Below, in pieces: positions 9,389 through 17,327 of a stretch of 44,024 bases of DNA (the first letter of the stretch is position 1; each line of letters opens with the position of its first letter). The DNA is taken from the NCBI RefSeq assembly GCF_026460985.1, contig NZ_JAPKNM010000022.1, positions 1 to 44,024 of the forward strand, given 5' to 3'. Origin of the DNA: Sphingomonas sp. (GTDB taxonomy: Bacteria; Pseudomonadota; Alphaproteobacteria; Sphingomonadales; Sphingomonadaceae). The position numbers were made by a program, and so were the translations under genes. The notes below the pieces were generated by a model. That model was not told the origin of the DNA, did no database searches, and saw nothing but the letters and a program-made list of their open reading frames with translations.

Positions 9389-10383
9389 TGCTGCTCGCTG
9401 CACTGGCATTGCTCGCACAATCGACCGATCCGGTCGCGCCCGTCCCGCTGTTCCGCGATCCGGTGCACGACGGCGCGGCCGACCCGTCGATCGTCTACGA
9501 TCCCGAACGCCGCGAATGGGTGATGTTCTACACCAATCGCCGTGCCGATCTGAAACTGGTCGATCCCAAGGACGTCAGCTGGGTGCACGGCACTGCAATC
9601 GGAATCGCGCGATCGCGGCGCGGCGCGCAGTGGCACTATGCGGGAACCGCGGCGATCCCCGAAAGCTGCACTGGGCCCACGCTCTGGGCGCCCGAAGTCC
9701 AGCGCTTCGGCGACACCTGGCATATGTGGATCACGGTGGTGCCGGGCGTGTTCAAGGACTGGAACGCCCAGCGCTTCCTCGTCCACCTCACCAGCCCCGA
9801 TCTCCAGCATTGGGACTGCGGCGAGCGCGTCTCGCTCGATTCGGACCGGATCATCGACGCGAGCGTGCTGGCGCTGCCCCAGGGCGGCTATCGCCTATGG
9901 TTCAACGACGAGCGGATGGGCAAGGCGATCCGCTGGGCCGACAGCCCGGATCTCAAGACCTGGACCGTGCGCGGCACCGCGGTGACGACGCCGGGCGAAG
10001 GGCCCAAGGCGTTCCGCTGGCGCGGGCGCTGGTGGCTGATCAGCGACGCGTGGAAGGGCCTGCTGGTCCAGCATTCGTCGGACGGCGAGCACTGGAGTGC
10101 CCAGCCCGGCCATCTCGCCGGCAGGTCCGGCACCCGCCCGACCGATCGCGCCAAGGCACAGCATCCCGACGTGATCGTCGCAGGCGACCGCGCATATCTC
10201 GTCTATTTCGTCCATCAGTCGGGCGAGCCCGAGGCGAAGGTCGCCCGGGACTGGGGCCGGCACAGCGTGCTGCAGGTCGCGGAGCTCGTGGAAAAGGATG
10301 GCGTCCTCACCGTCGACCGCACCGCCCCGGTGTACATGCGGCTCCAACCGCCGCACCCGGCGCGCGAGAAGGTTGACCGATAG
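9388..10383 (+). CDS. GH43-like secreted glycoside hydrolase
   Basis: The 331-residue protein has a five-bladed beta-propeller hydrolase pattern: DGAADPSIVYD near the N-terminus carries the likely catalytic base aspartate, WAPEVQRFGDTWHMW matches the second conserved block, and EGPKAFRWRGRWWL may carry the acid glutamate. A short signal peptide (MLLAALALLAQS) is likely. The start is the ATG overlapping the symporter stop; the same frame is open further upstream only as antisense-like noise inside the symporter gene. It ends 35 bp before a tRNA gene. It may cleave arabinose, xylose or galactose side groups. The fold-level call is good, but subfamily and substrate are unknown, and a GH117-like or other clan member cannot be excluded. 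Confidence 0.75.
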   Translation: MLLAALALLAQSTDPVAPVPLFRDPVHDGAADPSIVYDPERREWVMFYTNRRADLKLVDPKDVSWVHGTAIGIARSRRGAQWHYAGTAAIPESCTGPTLWAPEVQRFGDTWHMWITVVPGVFKDWNAQRFLVHLTSPDLQHWDCGERVSLDSDRIIDASVLALPQGGYRLWFNDERMGKAIRWADSPDLKTWTVRGTAVTTPGEGPKAFRWRGRWWLISDAWKGLLVQHSSDGEHWSAQPGHLAGRSGTRPTDRAKAQHPDVIVAGDRAYLVYFVHQSGEPEAKVARDWGRHSVLQVAELVEKDGVLTVDRTAPVYMRLQPPHPAREKVDR

Positions 10384-10418
10384 CCGCGGGTTGTGGCACC
10401 TGCCCCGCCGCTGGGCAT

Positions 10419-10492
10419 GCGGGTATAGCACAATGGTAGTGCAGCAGCCTTCCAAGCTGAATACACGGGTTCGATTCCCGTTACCCGCTCCA
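10419..10492 (+). tRNA. tRNA-Gly (anticodon TCC)
   Basis: A full cloverleaf can be drawn. Acceptor arm GCGGGTA (10419-10425) pairs with TACCCGC (10482-10488), the D-arm is GCAC-AATGGTA-GTGC, the anticodon arm is GCAGC-CTTCCAA-GCTG(A) with TCC in the loop, and the T-arm is ACGGG-TTCGATT-CCCGT. It ends with discriminator T and an encoded CCA (10490-10492). It lies 14 bp upstream of hemW. Confidence 0.97.
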
Positions 10493-10506
10493 GCCCTCTC
10501 AAGCGC

Positions 10507-11652
10507 ATGACCAACGACACCTCCCCGCTCGCACTCTATGTGCATTGGCCGTTCTGCGTGTCGAAATGCCCCTATTGCGACTTCAACAGCCATGTCCGCG
10601 AGCGCGTCGACCAGGAAGCGTGGCGCGGCGCGATGCTCGCCGATCTCGCTTATGAGGCGGAGCAACTGCCCGGACGCAGGCTCGGTTCGATCTTCTTCGG
10701 GGGCGGCACACCGTCGCTGATGCCGCCCGAGACCGTCGCGGCGGTAATCAGCGCAGCCGAGCGGCATTGGGGATTCGAACCCGGCATCGAGATCACGCTC
10801 GAGGCCAACCCCTCTTCGGTCGAGGCGGCCCGCTTCGCCGATCTGGCGTCGGCCGGCGTCAATCGCGTTTCGCTGGGACTACAGGCGCTCGACGACGATG
10901 CGCTCCGCTTCCTCGGCCGCGCGCACGGCGTGGCGGAGGGGCTGGCGGCGCTGGAGACCGCGCAATCGGTGTTCGGCCGGGTCAGCTTCGACCTGATCTA
11001 CGCGCGGCCCGATCAGGATCTCGCCGCCTGGGAAACCGAGCTCGCCTGGGCGATCGGCTTCGGTACCGAGCATCTGTCGCTCTACCAGCTCACCATCGAG
11101 CCCGGCACGCGCTTCGCCACACTGTTCGAGAAGGGCGAGCTCGCCGCCTATGATCCCGACGCCGCCGCAGACCTGTTCGAAGCGACCCGAGCGATCACTG
11201 CCGCGGCAGGCCTGCCCGCCTACGAGATCTCCAACCATGCCCGCCCCGGCGCCGAGAGTCGGCACAACCTGACCTATTGGCGCTACGGCGACTATGCCGG
11301 GGTCGGCCCAGGCGCGCATGGCCGGCGCGGCGGCTTCGCGACGCAGCGGCACAAAAAGCCCGAGAACTGGCTCGGCGCGGTGGCGCGCAACGGCCATGGT
11401 ACACAGATCGAAGACCCGTTGACCGGGCACGAGCGCGCCGTCGAGGCGCTCGTAATGGGGTTGCGGCTGCCCGAGGGTGTCGACCTGTCGCGCATCGACA
11501 GGCTCGCGGACGGCGTCGCGCCGATCGATCGGCGGACGCTCGACCGAATGCGCGATCAGGGGCTTGTGGTAACCGAAGACGAGCGCTTGCGCGTCACCGA
11601 CGCTGGGATGCCGGTGCTCGAGGCGATCCTGCGCGAGCTGGTGATCGCCTGA
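10507..11652 (+). CDS. hemW: Radical SAM heme chaperone HemW
   Basis: HemW is the CPO-like radical SAM protein now viewed as a heme chaperone, formerly annotated as oxygen-independent coproporphyrinogen III oxidase. The CxxxCxxC cluster motif is at residues 17, 21 and 24 (HWPFCVSKCPYCDFN); FFGGGTPSLM and ITLEANPSS are typical of the family. The length of 381 aa is normal. It lacks the extra N-terminal part of true HemN. Its ATG lies only 14 bp after tRNA-Gly and no good ribosome site is visible, so it may be expressed from a processed tRNA-mRNA transcript. Confidence 0.93.
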   Translation: MTNDTSPLALYVHWPFCVSKCPYCDFNSHVRERVDQEAWRGAMLADLAYEAEQLPGRRLGSIFFGGGTPSLMPPETVAAVISAAERHWGFEPGIEITLEANPSSVEAARFADLASAGVNRVSLGLQALDDDALRFLGRAHGVAEGLAALETAQSVFGRVSFDLIYARPDQDLAAWETELAWAIGFGTEHLSLYQLTIEPGTRFATLFEKGELAAYDPDAAADLFEATRAITAAAGLPAYEISNHARPGAESRHNLTYWRYGDYAGVGPGAHGRRGGFATQRHKKPENWLGAVARNGHGTQIEDPLTGHERAVEALVMGLRLPEGVDLSRIDRLADGVAPIDRRTLDRMRDQGLVVTEDERLRVTDAGMPVLEAILRELVIA

Positions 11653-11660
11653 CGCGCATC

Positions 11661-11741
11661 CGTCATCCCGGCGAAAGCCGGGACCTCAGGCCACGAGCGT
11701 GGCGCCAGCGGCATGCGATCCCGGCTTTCGCCGGGATGACG
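11661..11741. repeat. Palindromic repeat, family B (copy B2)
   Basis: CGTCATCCCGGCGAAAGCCG faces CGGCTTTCGCCGGGATGACG, a near-perfect 20-bp inverted pair. It lies between the convergent hemW and LpoA-like genes, where a terminator hairpin would be expected. Confidence 0.88.
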
Positions 11742-11749
11742 AGAGTTCC

Positions 11750-12961
11750 TCAGTTCCCGTTGAAGTTCGGCGGCGCCGGCGAGACCGTCGCCGTCGTGCC
11801 GCCGCGAATCTCCTGCACTTCGAGCGCGCGCTCGGCCACGCCGTCGCGACCGAAGCGGAACGCGCCGTCTAGGCCGGCAAAGCCCTCGCGCTCGGTGAGC
11901 CGCGCCGCGGGGAATTCCTGCCCCGGCCGCCATTCGCGCGCGATCCGCACCGTCAGCAGCACCGCGTCATAGCCCAGGGTCGAGAGCCGGTACGGCGCCG
12001 CCCCGAAGCGCGCACGATATTTGGTGGCATATTGCCGGTAGTAATTGTCCGGCACGCTGGCGAACCACGCGCCGCTCAAAGCCGCCCGGCCGCCGATCGA
12101 CGAATCGGTGTTCCACAATTCGGTGCCGAGCAGCCGCGCGCCCTTGCCGGTCGCGGACCGGCGGATCAGCGGGGCCGCGGTCACCGCACCATCGGCGCTG
12201 CCGGCGAGCAGGATCGCCTGGAACGGCGAACGCCCGATCTTCGCTACCGCGCTGGCCATCGAACCCGGCCGCGCGTCATAGGTCTCCATCGCGAGCACCC
12301 GGCCGCCGGCACCCTCCACCGAGCGCAGCAGCGCAGTCGACGCGCGTTCGCCATAGAGCCCGCTCGGGATCAGCCCGGCAAAGTCCTTGATTCCCGACTT
12401 CGCGGCGAAATTGACGACGCGCTCGATCGACTGCCCCGGCACATAGCCGAGGATGAAGGTCCCGCTGCCCGCCACGCTGGCATCGTTCGAGAAGCTCAGC
12501 ACCGGCACGCGCGCGCGCCGTGCGATCGGCGCGACCTCGCGCGCCTCCTCGGCGAGCAAGGGTCCGAGGATCAGCTTGTTGCCGTCGGCGATCGCCGCCG
12601 TCGCCGCCGCCGCGGCGCCGCCGGGCGCGCCGGTGTCGTAGGTGGTGATGCGCAGCACGTCGCTCTTGGTGTCGAGCACCGCGAGCTGGGTCGCGTTCTG
12701 GAGCGAGCGCCCGACCCCGGTATTGGCGCCGCTGAGCGGCACCAGCAATGCGATGCGATGGCGCTCGACATCCTGCGGCAGGCCGGGTGCGATCGGCCGC
12801 GGCGCCGTCGACGCGGGCCGGTCGGCCGGCGCCGGCCGGTCGGCCTCGGGAACCACGCGGGGTCCGCTGGCGCAGGCCGCGAGGAACAGGGTCGCGCCGA
12901 TCGCCGCGGCACGCAGCATATTCCACAGGCCCGGTTGCGCTATTGCTCTCGCGTCTGCCAT
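11750..12961 (-). CDS. LpoA-like penicillin-binding-protein activator lipoprotein
   Basis: The 403-residue protein has a lipobox LFLAAC with the lipidated cysteine at residue 30, then a proline/alanine-rich linker and a periplasmic binding-protein fold (IALLVPLSGANTGVGRSLQNATQLAV; later LGYDAVLL). This matches the ABC-type substrate-binding half of LpoA/YraM, which activates penicillin-binding proteins in gammaproteobacteria; activation here is inferred. The synteny is telling: rsmI is divergent next door and yraN follows, as in the E. coli yraL-yraM-yraN group. The longest start at 12961 has GGGGAGA upstream. A later ATG at 12919 would give a more compact lipoprotein signal peptide and leave 53 bp rather than 11 bp to the rsmI start. 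Confidence 0.82.
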   Translation of the reverse strand: MADARAIAQPGLWNMLRAAAIGATLFLAACASGPRVVPEADRPAPADRPASTAPRPIAPGLPQDVERHRIALLVPLSGANTGVGRSLQNATQLAVLDTKSDVLRITTYDTGAPGGAAAAATAAIADGNKLILGPLLAEEAREVAPIARRARVPVLSFSNDASVAGSGTFILGYVPGQSIERVVNFAAKSGIKDFAGLIPSGLYGERASTALLRSVEGAGGRVLAMETYDARPGSMASAVAKIGRSPFQAILLAGSADGAVTAAPLIRRSATGKGARLLGTELWNTDSSIGGRAALSGAWFASVPDNYYRQYATKYRARFGAAPYRLSTLGYDAVLLTVRIAREWRPGQEFPAARLTEREGFAGLDGAFRFGRDGVAERALEVQEIRGGTTATVSPAPPNFNGN

Positions 12962-12972
12962 GATTCTCCCCG

Positions 12973-13809
12973 ATGGATGATCTCGTTCTCGCGCCCGGCC
13001 TGTACATCGTCGCGACGCCGATCGGCAATCTCGGCGATCTCAGTCCGCGCGCTGCTCAAATACTGACGAAGGCCGATCTGGTTGCGGTTGAGGACTCGCG
13101 TGTGACAGCCGGGCTGTTCCGCCACCTCGGCGTGAAGGGGAAGATGGCGCCCTATCACGACCATAATGCCGACGCGGTTCGCCCCGGCCTGATCGCGCGC
13201 ATGGCGAGCGAGGCGGTGGCCCTGGTCTCGGACGCGGGCACGCCGCTGATCTCCGATCCCGGGTTCAAGCTGGTGCGCGATGCCCGTGCCGCCGGCCATG
13301 CCGTGACGACGATCCCGGGCCCCTGCGCCGCGATCGCCGCGCTCACCCTGGCGGGCCTTCCGACCGATCGCTTCCTGTTCCTCGGCTTCCTGCCCGCCAA
13401 GCAGCAGGCGCGTGCCGAGGCGATCGCCGAGATCGCCACGGTGCGCGCGACCCTGGTGCTGTACGAATCGGGGCCGCGCCTCTCCGCTTGTCTCTCCGCG
13501 CTGGCCGAGGGCCTGGGCGACCGCGAGGCCGCGGTCGCGCGAGAGATCACCAAGCGGTTCGAGGAATGCGTCACCGATACGCTGACCGGCCTCGCGGCAC
13601 GCTATGCCGATGCGCCGCCCAAGGGGGAGATGGTGGTGGTGGTCGCGCCGCCGGGCGAAGCGCCGCCGGCGAGCGAAGAGGATGCCGATGCCGCGCTTGC
13701 CGAAGCGCTGACCCGGCTGCCGCCCGCAAAGGCCGCGGGCGAAGTCGCCAAGAAGCTCGGGCTGGACCGCAAGGCCCTGTATGCCCGCGCCATGGCGCTC
13801 AAGGCTTAG
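12973..13809 (+). CDS. rsmI: 16S rRNA 2'-O-ribose C1402 methyltransferase RsmI
   Basis: RsmI methylates the ribose of C1402 in 16S rRNA using SAM. The 278-residue protein shows the tetrapyrrole-methylase fold: LYIVATPIGNLGDLSPRA at the N-terminus, VEDSRVTAGLF, and DAGTPLISDPGFKLV at about residues 84-98. The C-terminal part has the RsmI HTH tail (LPPAKAAGEVAKKLGLDRKALYARAM). No ribosome site precedes the ATG and the neighbouring divergent ATG is 11 bp away, so a leaderless or very short 5' end is possible. Its stop overlaps the stop of a small convergent gene. Confidence 0.95.
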   Translation: MDDLVLAPGLYIVATPIGNLGDLSPRAAQILTKADLVAVEDSRVTAGLFRHLGVKGKMAPYHDHNADAVRPGLIARMASEAVALVSDAGTPLISDPGFKLVRDARAAGHAVTTIPGPCAAIAALTLAGLPTDRFLFLGFLPAKQQARAEAIAEIATVRATLVLYESGPRLSACLSALAEGLGDREAAVAREITKRFEECVTDTLTGLAARYADAPPKGEMVVVVAPPGEAPPASEEDADAALAEALTRLPPAKAAGEVAKKLGLDRKALYARAMALKA

Positions 13810-14015
13810 GCGAACTCTTGCAAGCGCGCCGGATTCGAATCGAGCAGGAAGCTCTCGTCCGATCCGGTGAGTTCGGAAAGGCGCCGGACATAGGACTCGG
13901 CAAGCATCCGTCTGCGCTCCCTGGCATTCGCCGTGATCGCGTGACGTGCTGCAACGATTTCCTGGATAGCGCGACGCCGGTAATAGCTTTCGTTGGATTC
14001 CATAACCTTCGGCAC
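13806..14015 (-). CDS. Small basic protein of unknown function
   Basis: This 69-residue frame is arginine- and glutamate-rich, predicted mostly helical, with no cysteine, signal peptide or membrane segment (ESYVRRLSELTG near the middle). It fills the gap between rsmI and yraN on the opposite strand, and its TAA overlaps the rsmI TAG by two bases. The start could be GTG 14015 or ATG 14003, the latter giving 65 residues. No family is recognised. The compact placement and lack of any competing frame make it a plausible real gene. Confidence 0.55.
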   Translation of the reverse strand: MPKVMESNESYYRRRAIQEIVAARHAITANARERRRMLAESYVRRLSELTGSDESFLLDSNPARLQEFA

Positions 14016-14063
14016 CCCCCGGTGACGATGTGCGACCCGCCTCTCATGAGTCGGAATGATGGA

Positions 14064-14084
14064 GGATAACCAAAGTTATCCACA
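14064..14084. promoter_or_regulatory. Inverted repeat containing a consensus DnaA box
   Basis: GGATAAC-CAAA-GTTATCC is a perfect 7-bp inverted repeat (14064-14081), and its right arm continues as TTATCCACA (14076-14084), identical to the bacterial DnaA-box consensus. It lies in the 5' region of yraN and between divergent starts. It may be a DnaA-controlled promoter or titration site; the box match is seen, the function is inferred. Confidence 0.45.
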
Positions 14085-14114
14085 GGCGCCAAGCCCTTAT
14101 GCAGGCTCTTGCAG

Positions 14115-14489
14115 ATGAAGCGGCCTCGACGCGCGACGAGCGCCCGGAAAGCCGCGGAAAACCGGGGGCGCGAGGGCGAAAGGCGCGCCGCCTGGTGGCT
14201 CTGGCTGCGCGGCTGGCGCATCCTCGATCGCCGCGTGCGCACGCCCGCCGGCGAAGTGGATCTCGTCGTGCGCAAGGGCAACCTCGTCGCCTTCGTCGAA
14301 GTGAAGACGCGGGCGACGAGCGCCGAGCTCGACTTCGCGATCGACGAGCGGCGGCTCGCGCGGGTGGCGGCCGCGGCCGAATATCTGATGCCGCGGTTCG
14401 CCGGCCCCGGCGACGACATCCGCGTCGACGTGATCCTCATTGCTCCCCGAACGCTGCCTCGCCATATCGAGAACGCCTGGATGGGGTGA
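14115..14489 (+). CDS. yraN: YraN/UPF0102 family nuclease-like protein
   Basis: YraN proteins have a restriction-endonuclease-like core. The visible signature is GREGERRAAWWLWLRGWRILDRR, followed by GEVDLVVRKGNLVAFVEVKTR, which holds the E-x(n)-D-x(n)-ExK catalytic pattern. From ATG 14115 the length is 124 aa, usual for the family. A TTG two codons upstream (14109) is possible. The gene sits between rsmI and gshB, a common alphaproteobacterial order. Its cellular role is not settled. Confidence 0.88.
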   Translation: MKRPRRATSARKAAENRGREGERRAAWWLWLRGWRILDRRVRTPAGEVDLVVRKGNLVAFVEVKTRATSAELDFAIDERRLARVAAAAEYLMPRFAGPGDDIRVDVILIAPRTLPRHIENAWMG

Positions 14490-14532
14490 CTTAGTCAAAT
14501 AAGTCACCTAAGGATGCTCTCAAGGAGGCCGA

Positions 14533-15501
14533 ATGTCGCTCACCGTTGCCGTGCAGATGGACCCGCTCGATGCGATCAACATCGCCGGCGATTCGACCTT
14601 TGCGCTGATGCTCTCCGCCCAGGCGCGCGGGCACCGGCTGTTCCATTACGCACCCGAAGACCTGAACTATGCGGACGGGCGCGTCTGGACCAAGGCGCAT
14701 CCGGTCAGCGTCCAGCGCGTCGAGGGGAATCACTTCCGCTTCGACGACCCGGTGAAGCTCGATCTGGGCGAGGAGGCCGACGTGGTGCTGATGCGCCAGG
14801 ACCCCCCGTTCGATCTGGGCTATATCACCGCCACCCATCTGCTCGAGCGCATCGCCGATCGCACCTTGGTGGTCAACGACCCGGCAAACGTCCGCAACGC
14901 GCCCGAGAAGATCTTCGTGCTCGATTATGCCGAGTTCATGCCGCCCACCCTGGTGACGCGCAGCCTCGACGAGGCGCGCGCCTTCCTGGCGAAGCATGGA
15001 GAGATCGTCGTCAAGCCGCTCCACGGCAATGGCGGCAAGGCGATCTTCAAGGTCGGCCGCGACGGCGCCAACCTCGCCTCGCTGATCGAAGTGTTCAACA
15101 CCGCCTATCGCGAGCCGCACATGGTGCAGGCGTTCCTCCCTTCGGTCGCGGAAGGCGACAAGCGCATCGTCCTGGTCGACGGCGAAGTCGCCGGCGCGAT
15201 CAACCGCATCCCGGGCGAAGGCGAGATCCGCTCCAATCTCGCGGTCGGCGGCTCGGCAGCGAAGACCGAGCTCACCGCGCGGGAGCAGGAGATCTGCGAC
15301 CTTCTCGGCCCCGAGCTCAGGCGGCGCGGCCTGCTGTTCGTCGGGATCGACGTGATCGGCGGCGAATGGCTGACCGAGATCAACGTCACCTCCCCCACCG
15401 GGATCGTCGCGATCGACCGCTTCAACGGCACCGATACCGCCGCCTTGATCTGGCAGGCGATCGAGCGCCGCGTCGCCGAACGCACGGCTGATCGCGGATG
15501 A
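14533..15501 (+). CDS. gshB: Glutathione synthetase
   Basis: GshB is the ATP-grasp enzyme that joins gamma-glutamylcysteine and glycine. The 322-residue protein starts MSLTVAVQMDPLDAINIAGDST, matching the family N-terminus; MRQDPPFDLGYITATHLLE, VVKPLHGNGGKAIFKV (ATP-grasp loop) and GIDVIGGEWLTEINVTSPTG (metal and substrate site) are all present. AAGGAGG at 14522-14528, four bases before the ATG, is an unusually strong ribosome site. The stop overlaps the start of the DedA gene (ATGA). Confidence 0.97.
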   Translation: MSLTVAVQMDPLDAINIAGDSTFALMLSAQARGHRLFHYAPEDLNYADGRVWTKAHPVSVQRVEGNHFRFDDPVKLDLGEEADVVLMRQDPPFDLGYITATHLLERIADRTLVVNDPANVRNAPEKIFVLDYAEFMPPTLVTRSLDEARAFLAKHGEIVVKPLHGNGGKAIFKVGRDGANLASLIEVFNTAYREPHMVQAFLPSVAEGDKRIVLVDGEVAGAINRIPGEGEIRSNLAVGGSAAKTELTAREQEICDLLGPELRRRGLLFVGIDVIGGEWLTEINVTSPTGIVAIDRFNGTDTAALIWQAIERRVAERTADRG

Positions 15502-16088
15502 CCAACTGGCTCGACTGGGGATATCTCGGCATCTTCCTGCTGATGGTGCTGGAGAATGTGATCCCGCCCGTCCCCTCCGAAGTGATCATGAGCGTGGGTG
15601 GGATCGCCGCCGGCCAGGGCAAGATGAGCTTCCTGCTGCTCGTGCTGGTCGGCACGCTCGGCTGCGCGATCGGCAATCTCTTCTGGTGGGAAGTCGGGCG
15701 GCGCTACGGCTACAAGCGGCTCAAGCCGATGGTCGACCGCTGGGGCCGCTGGCTCACCATGGACTGGGAGGATGTCGAGACGCTGCGGCGCTTCTTCGAT
15801 CGCTGGGGCGGCATCACCGTCTTCGTGTTCCGCTTCATGCCGATCGGACGCACCATCATCTCGATCCCGGCCGGGCTGCTGCACATGCCCTTCTGGCGTT
15901 TCCTGCTCTACACGACCGCGGGCAGCCTGGTGTGGAACACGATCCTTGTCGGCATCGGCTTCTGGCTCGGCACCAATTTCGAGACGATCGACCATTGGAT
16001 CGCGCCGATCGTGACCGGGATCGTCGCCTTCGCCTTCGCGCTCTATCTGTGGCGCGTCGTCACCTGGAAGCCCCGGGCCAAGCGCTAG
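15498..16088 (+). CDS. DedA-family inner-membrane protein
   Basis: DedA proteins are inner-membrane proteins; several members act as polyprenyl-phosphate or phospholipid transporters. The 196-residue protein has LENVIPPVPSEVIMSVGG (the acidic, proline-rich re-entrant motif), GNLFWWEVGRRYG, and VFVFRFMPIGRTIISIPAG, the second re-entrant motif. About five hydrophobic segments are visible. It overlaps gshB by four bases, so the two are translationally coupled. Its TAG stop is part of the CTAG terminus of a palindromic repeat. Confidence 0.9.
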   Translation: MTNWLDWGYLGIFLLMVLENVIPPVPSEVIMSVGGIAAGQGKMSFLLLVLVGTLGCAIGNLFWWEVGRRYGYKRLKPMVDRWGRWLTMDWEDVETLRRFFDRWGGITVFVFRFMPIGRTIISIPAGLLHMPFWRFLLYTTAGSLVWNTILVGIGFWLGTNFETIDHWIAPIVTGIVAFAFALYLWRVVTWKPRAKR

Positions 16089-16274
16089 TGCGGATCGACA
16101 TTCAAATCCTCCCCCGCCAGGGGGAGGTGGCGCCGAAGGCGTCGGAGGGGAGGTAAGCGGCGCACTCTGCGACTGAGCGCAGTGCTTCCGCCCCCTCCGT
16201 CACGCTGCGCGTGCCACCTCCCTGGCGGGGGAGGATTGAAAATCCTCGCCCGTCTGAATGTCGATTCGCGCTAG
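16085..16274. repeat. Palindromic repeat, family A, long form with CTAG-ended terminal repeats (A2)
   Basis: The outer ends are CTAGtgcGGATCGACATTCA and TGAATGTCGATTCgcgCTAG, an inverted pair of about 20 bp. Inside lie the CCTCCCCCGCCAGGGGGAGG arms and a third hairpin. The left CTAG gives the stop of the DedA gene and the right CTAG, read backwards, gives the stop of xerC. The same layout occurs at 19241-19427. Confidence 0.85.
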
Positions 16275-17164
16275 GCCCTTGGATGGGCGTTGCGATAGAC
16301 GTCGAGCAGGTGTGCGGCGTCGACCGCGGTATAGACCTGGGTCGAGCTGAGGCTGGCATGGCCGAGCAGCTCCTGCAGCGCGCGCAGATCGGCGCCGCGG
16401 CCGAGCAGGTGCGTGGCGAAGCTGTGGCGCAGCGCATGCGGCGTGGTGCGCTCGGACAACCCCAGCGCGGTCCGCGCGGAGCGTACCGCCTTGCGGATCA
16501 TCCCCGGCGGCAGCGGCCCGCCCTTGGCTCCGCGGAACAGCGGCGCGTCGCGCGACACGCCATAGGGGCAGAGCCGGGCATAGTCCTCGATCGCCTCGCG
16601 TACCTGCGGGAGCAAGGGGACGGTGCGCGTCTTGGCGCGCTTGCCGGTGACGCGCATCGTGGCGCCGAGCGGCAGCACCGCGCCGGTCAGGCCCACGGCC
16701 TCGCCGATACGTAGCCCCGCGCCGTAGAGAAGGAGCAGCACCGCCCAGTCGCGGGCGCCGATCCAGGGCTCGCGCGCTTCCTCGGACACCGTCTCCGCGA
16801 GCGCGACTGCCTCGTGCGGTGCGACCGGGCGTGGGATCCCCTTCTTCACGCGCGGGCCGCGCAACCGGGGCAGCTCGGCGGTCTCGCCCACCGCGAACTT
16901 CAGGAATCCGCGCACCGCGGAGAGCTCACGCGCGGCCGAGGCGTTGGACAGCCCGTCGTTGCGGCGGTGCGCCAGGAAGGCGCGCAGGTCCGCATTGCCG
17001 ATCCGCGCCAGCGTCTCGCGCGTCACCGCCTCGCCCCAATGCGACTGGAGGAAGGCGATCAGCCGGACCGCGGTCGCCTCGTACGCGCGCACCGTATGCG
17101 CCGAGCGCCGCCGGTCGCGGGCGAGATGCTGGCCGTAGAGCAGAGGCAGCGCGGGTTCGGTCAC
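16271..17164 (-). CDS. xerC: Tyrosine recombinase XerC
   Basis: XerC resolves chromosome dimers at dif with XerD. From GTG 17164 the protein is 297 aa, normal for the family. Catalytic residues are visible: R152 (GAGLRIGEA), a lysine near 175-178 (TGKRAKTR), H243 and R246 (TPHALRHSF), H269 (LLGHASL) and nucleophile Y278 (STQVYTAV). The frame is open upstream to 17260, but that part is encoded by a palindromic repeat and is unlikely to be translated. Its TAG stop is supplied by the repeat at 16085-16274. Confidence 0.93.
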   Translation of the reverse strand: MTEPALPLLYGQHLARDRRRSAHTVRAYEATAVRLIAFLQSHWGEAVTRETLARIGNADLRAFLAHRRNDGLSNASAARELSAVRGFLKFAVGETAELPRLRGPRVKKGIPRPVAPHEAVALAETVSEEAREPWIGARDWAVLLLLYGAGLRIGEAVGLTGAVLPLGATMRVTGKRAKTRTVPLLPQVREAIEDYARLCPYGVSRDAPLFRGAKGGPLPPGMIRKAVRSARTALGLSERTTPHALRHSFATHLLGRGADLRALQELLGHASLSSTQVYTAVDAAHLLDVYRNAHPRA

Positions 17165-17181
17165 GGGAGCAGCATAGCGCT

Positions 17182-17321
17182 CCTTCTCCCCTCGTGGGAG
17201 AAGGAAGGGGCCCGCTGCGAAGCAGTGGGAAGGATGAGGGGGACGTCTATCAAGACACACTCCCCCTCACCCTTCCGCCGATTTCATCGGCTCCTTCCCT
17301 CTCCCACAAGGGGAGAGGGAG
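17182..17321. repeat. Palindromic repeat, family D (copy D1)
   Basis: Short hairpins mark each end: CTTCTCCC-CTCGT-GGGAGAAG on the left and CCCTCTCCC-ACAA-GGGGAGAGGG on the right. The inner GGATGAGGGGG pairs with CCCCCTCACCC. It separates the aldolase gene from xerC. A related copy separates atpD from atpC (40136-40299). Confidence 0.8.
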
Positions 17322-17327
17322 AAAAAG

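Noticed and set aside
10419..10492. tRNA-Gly as the attachment site of an integrated island carrying the polysaccharide genes
   Set aside because: No integrase adjoins the tRNA and no duplicate of its 3' end was seen; the sugar genes lie on its 5' side.
16271..17164. Phage or island integrase
   Set aside because: Length, catalytic layout and housekeeping neighbours fit chromosomal XerC.
17165..17260. N-terminal extension of xerC
   Set aside because: The first 30 residues are encoded by a palindromic repeat; GTG 17164 gives the standard XerC length.
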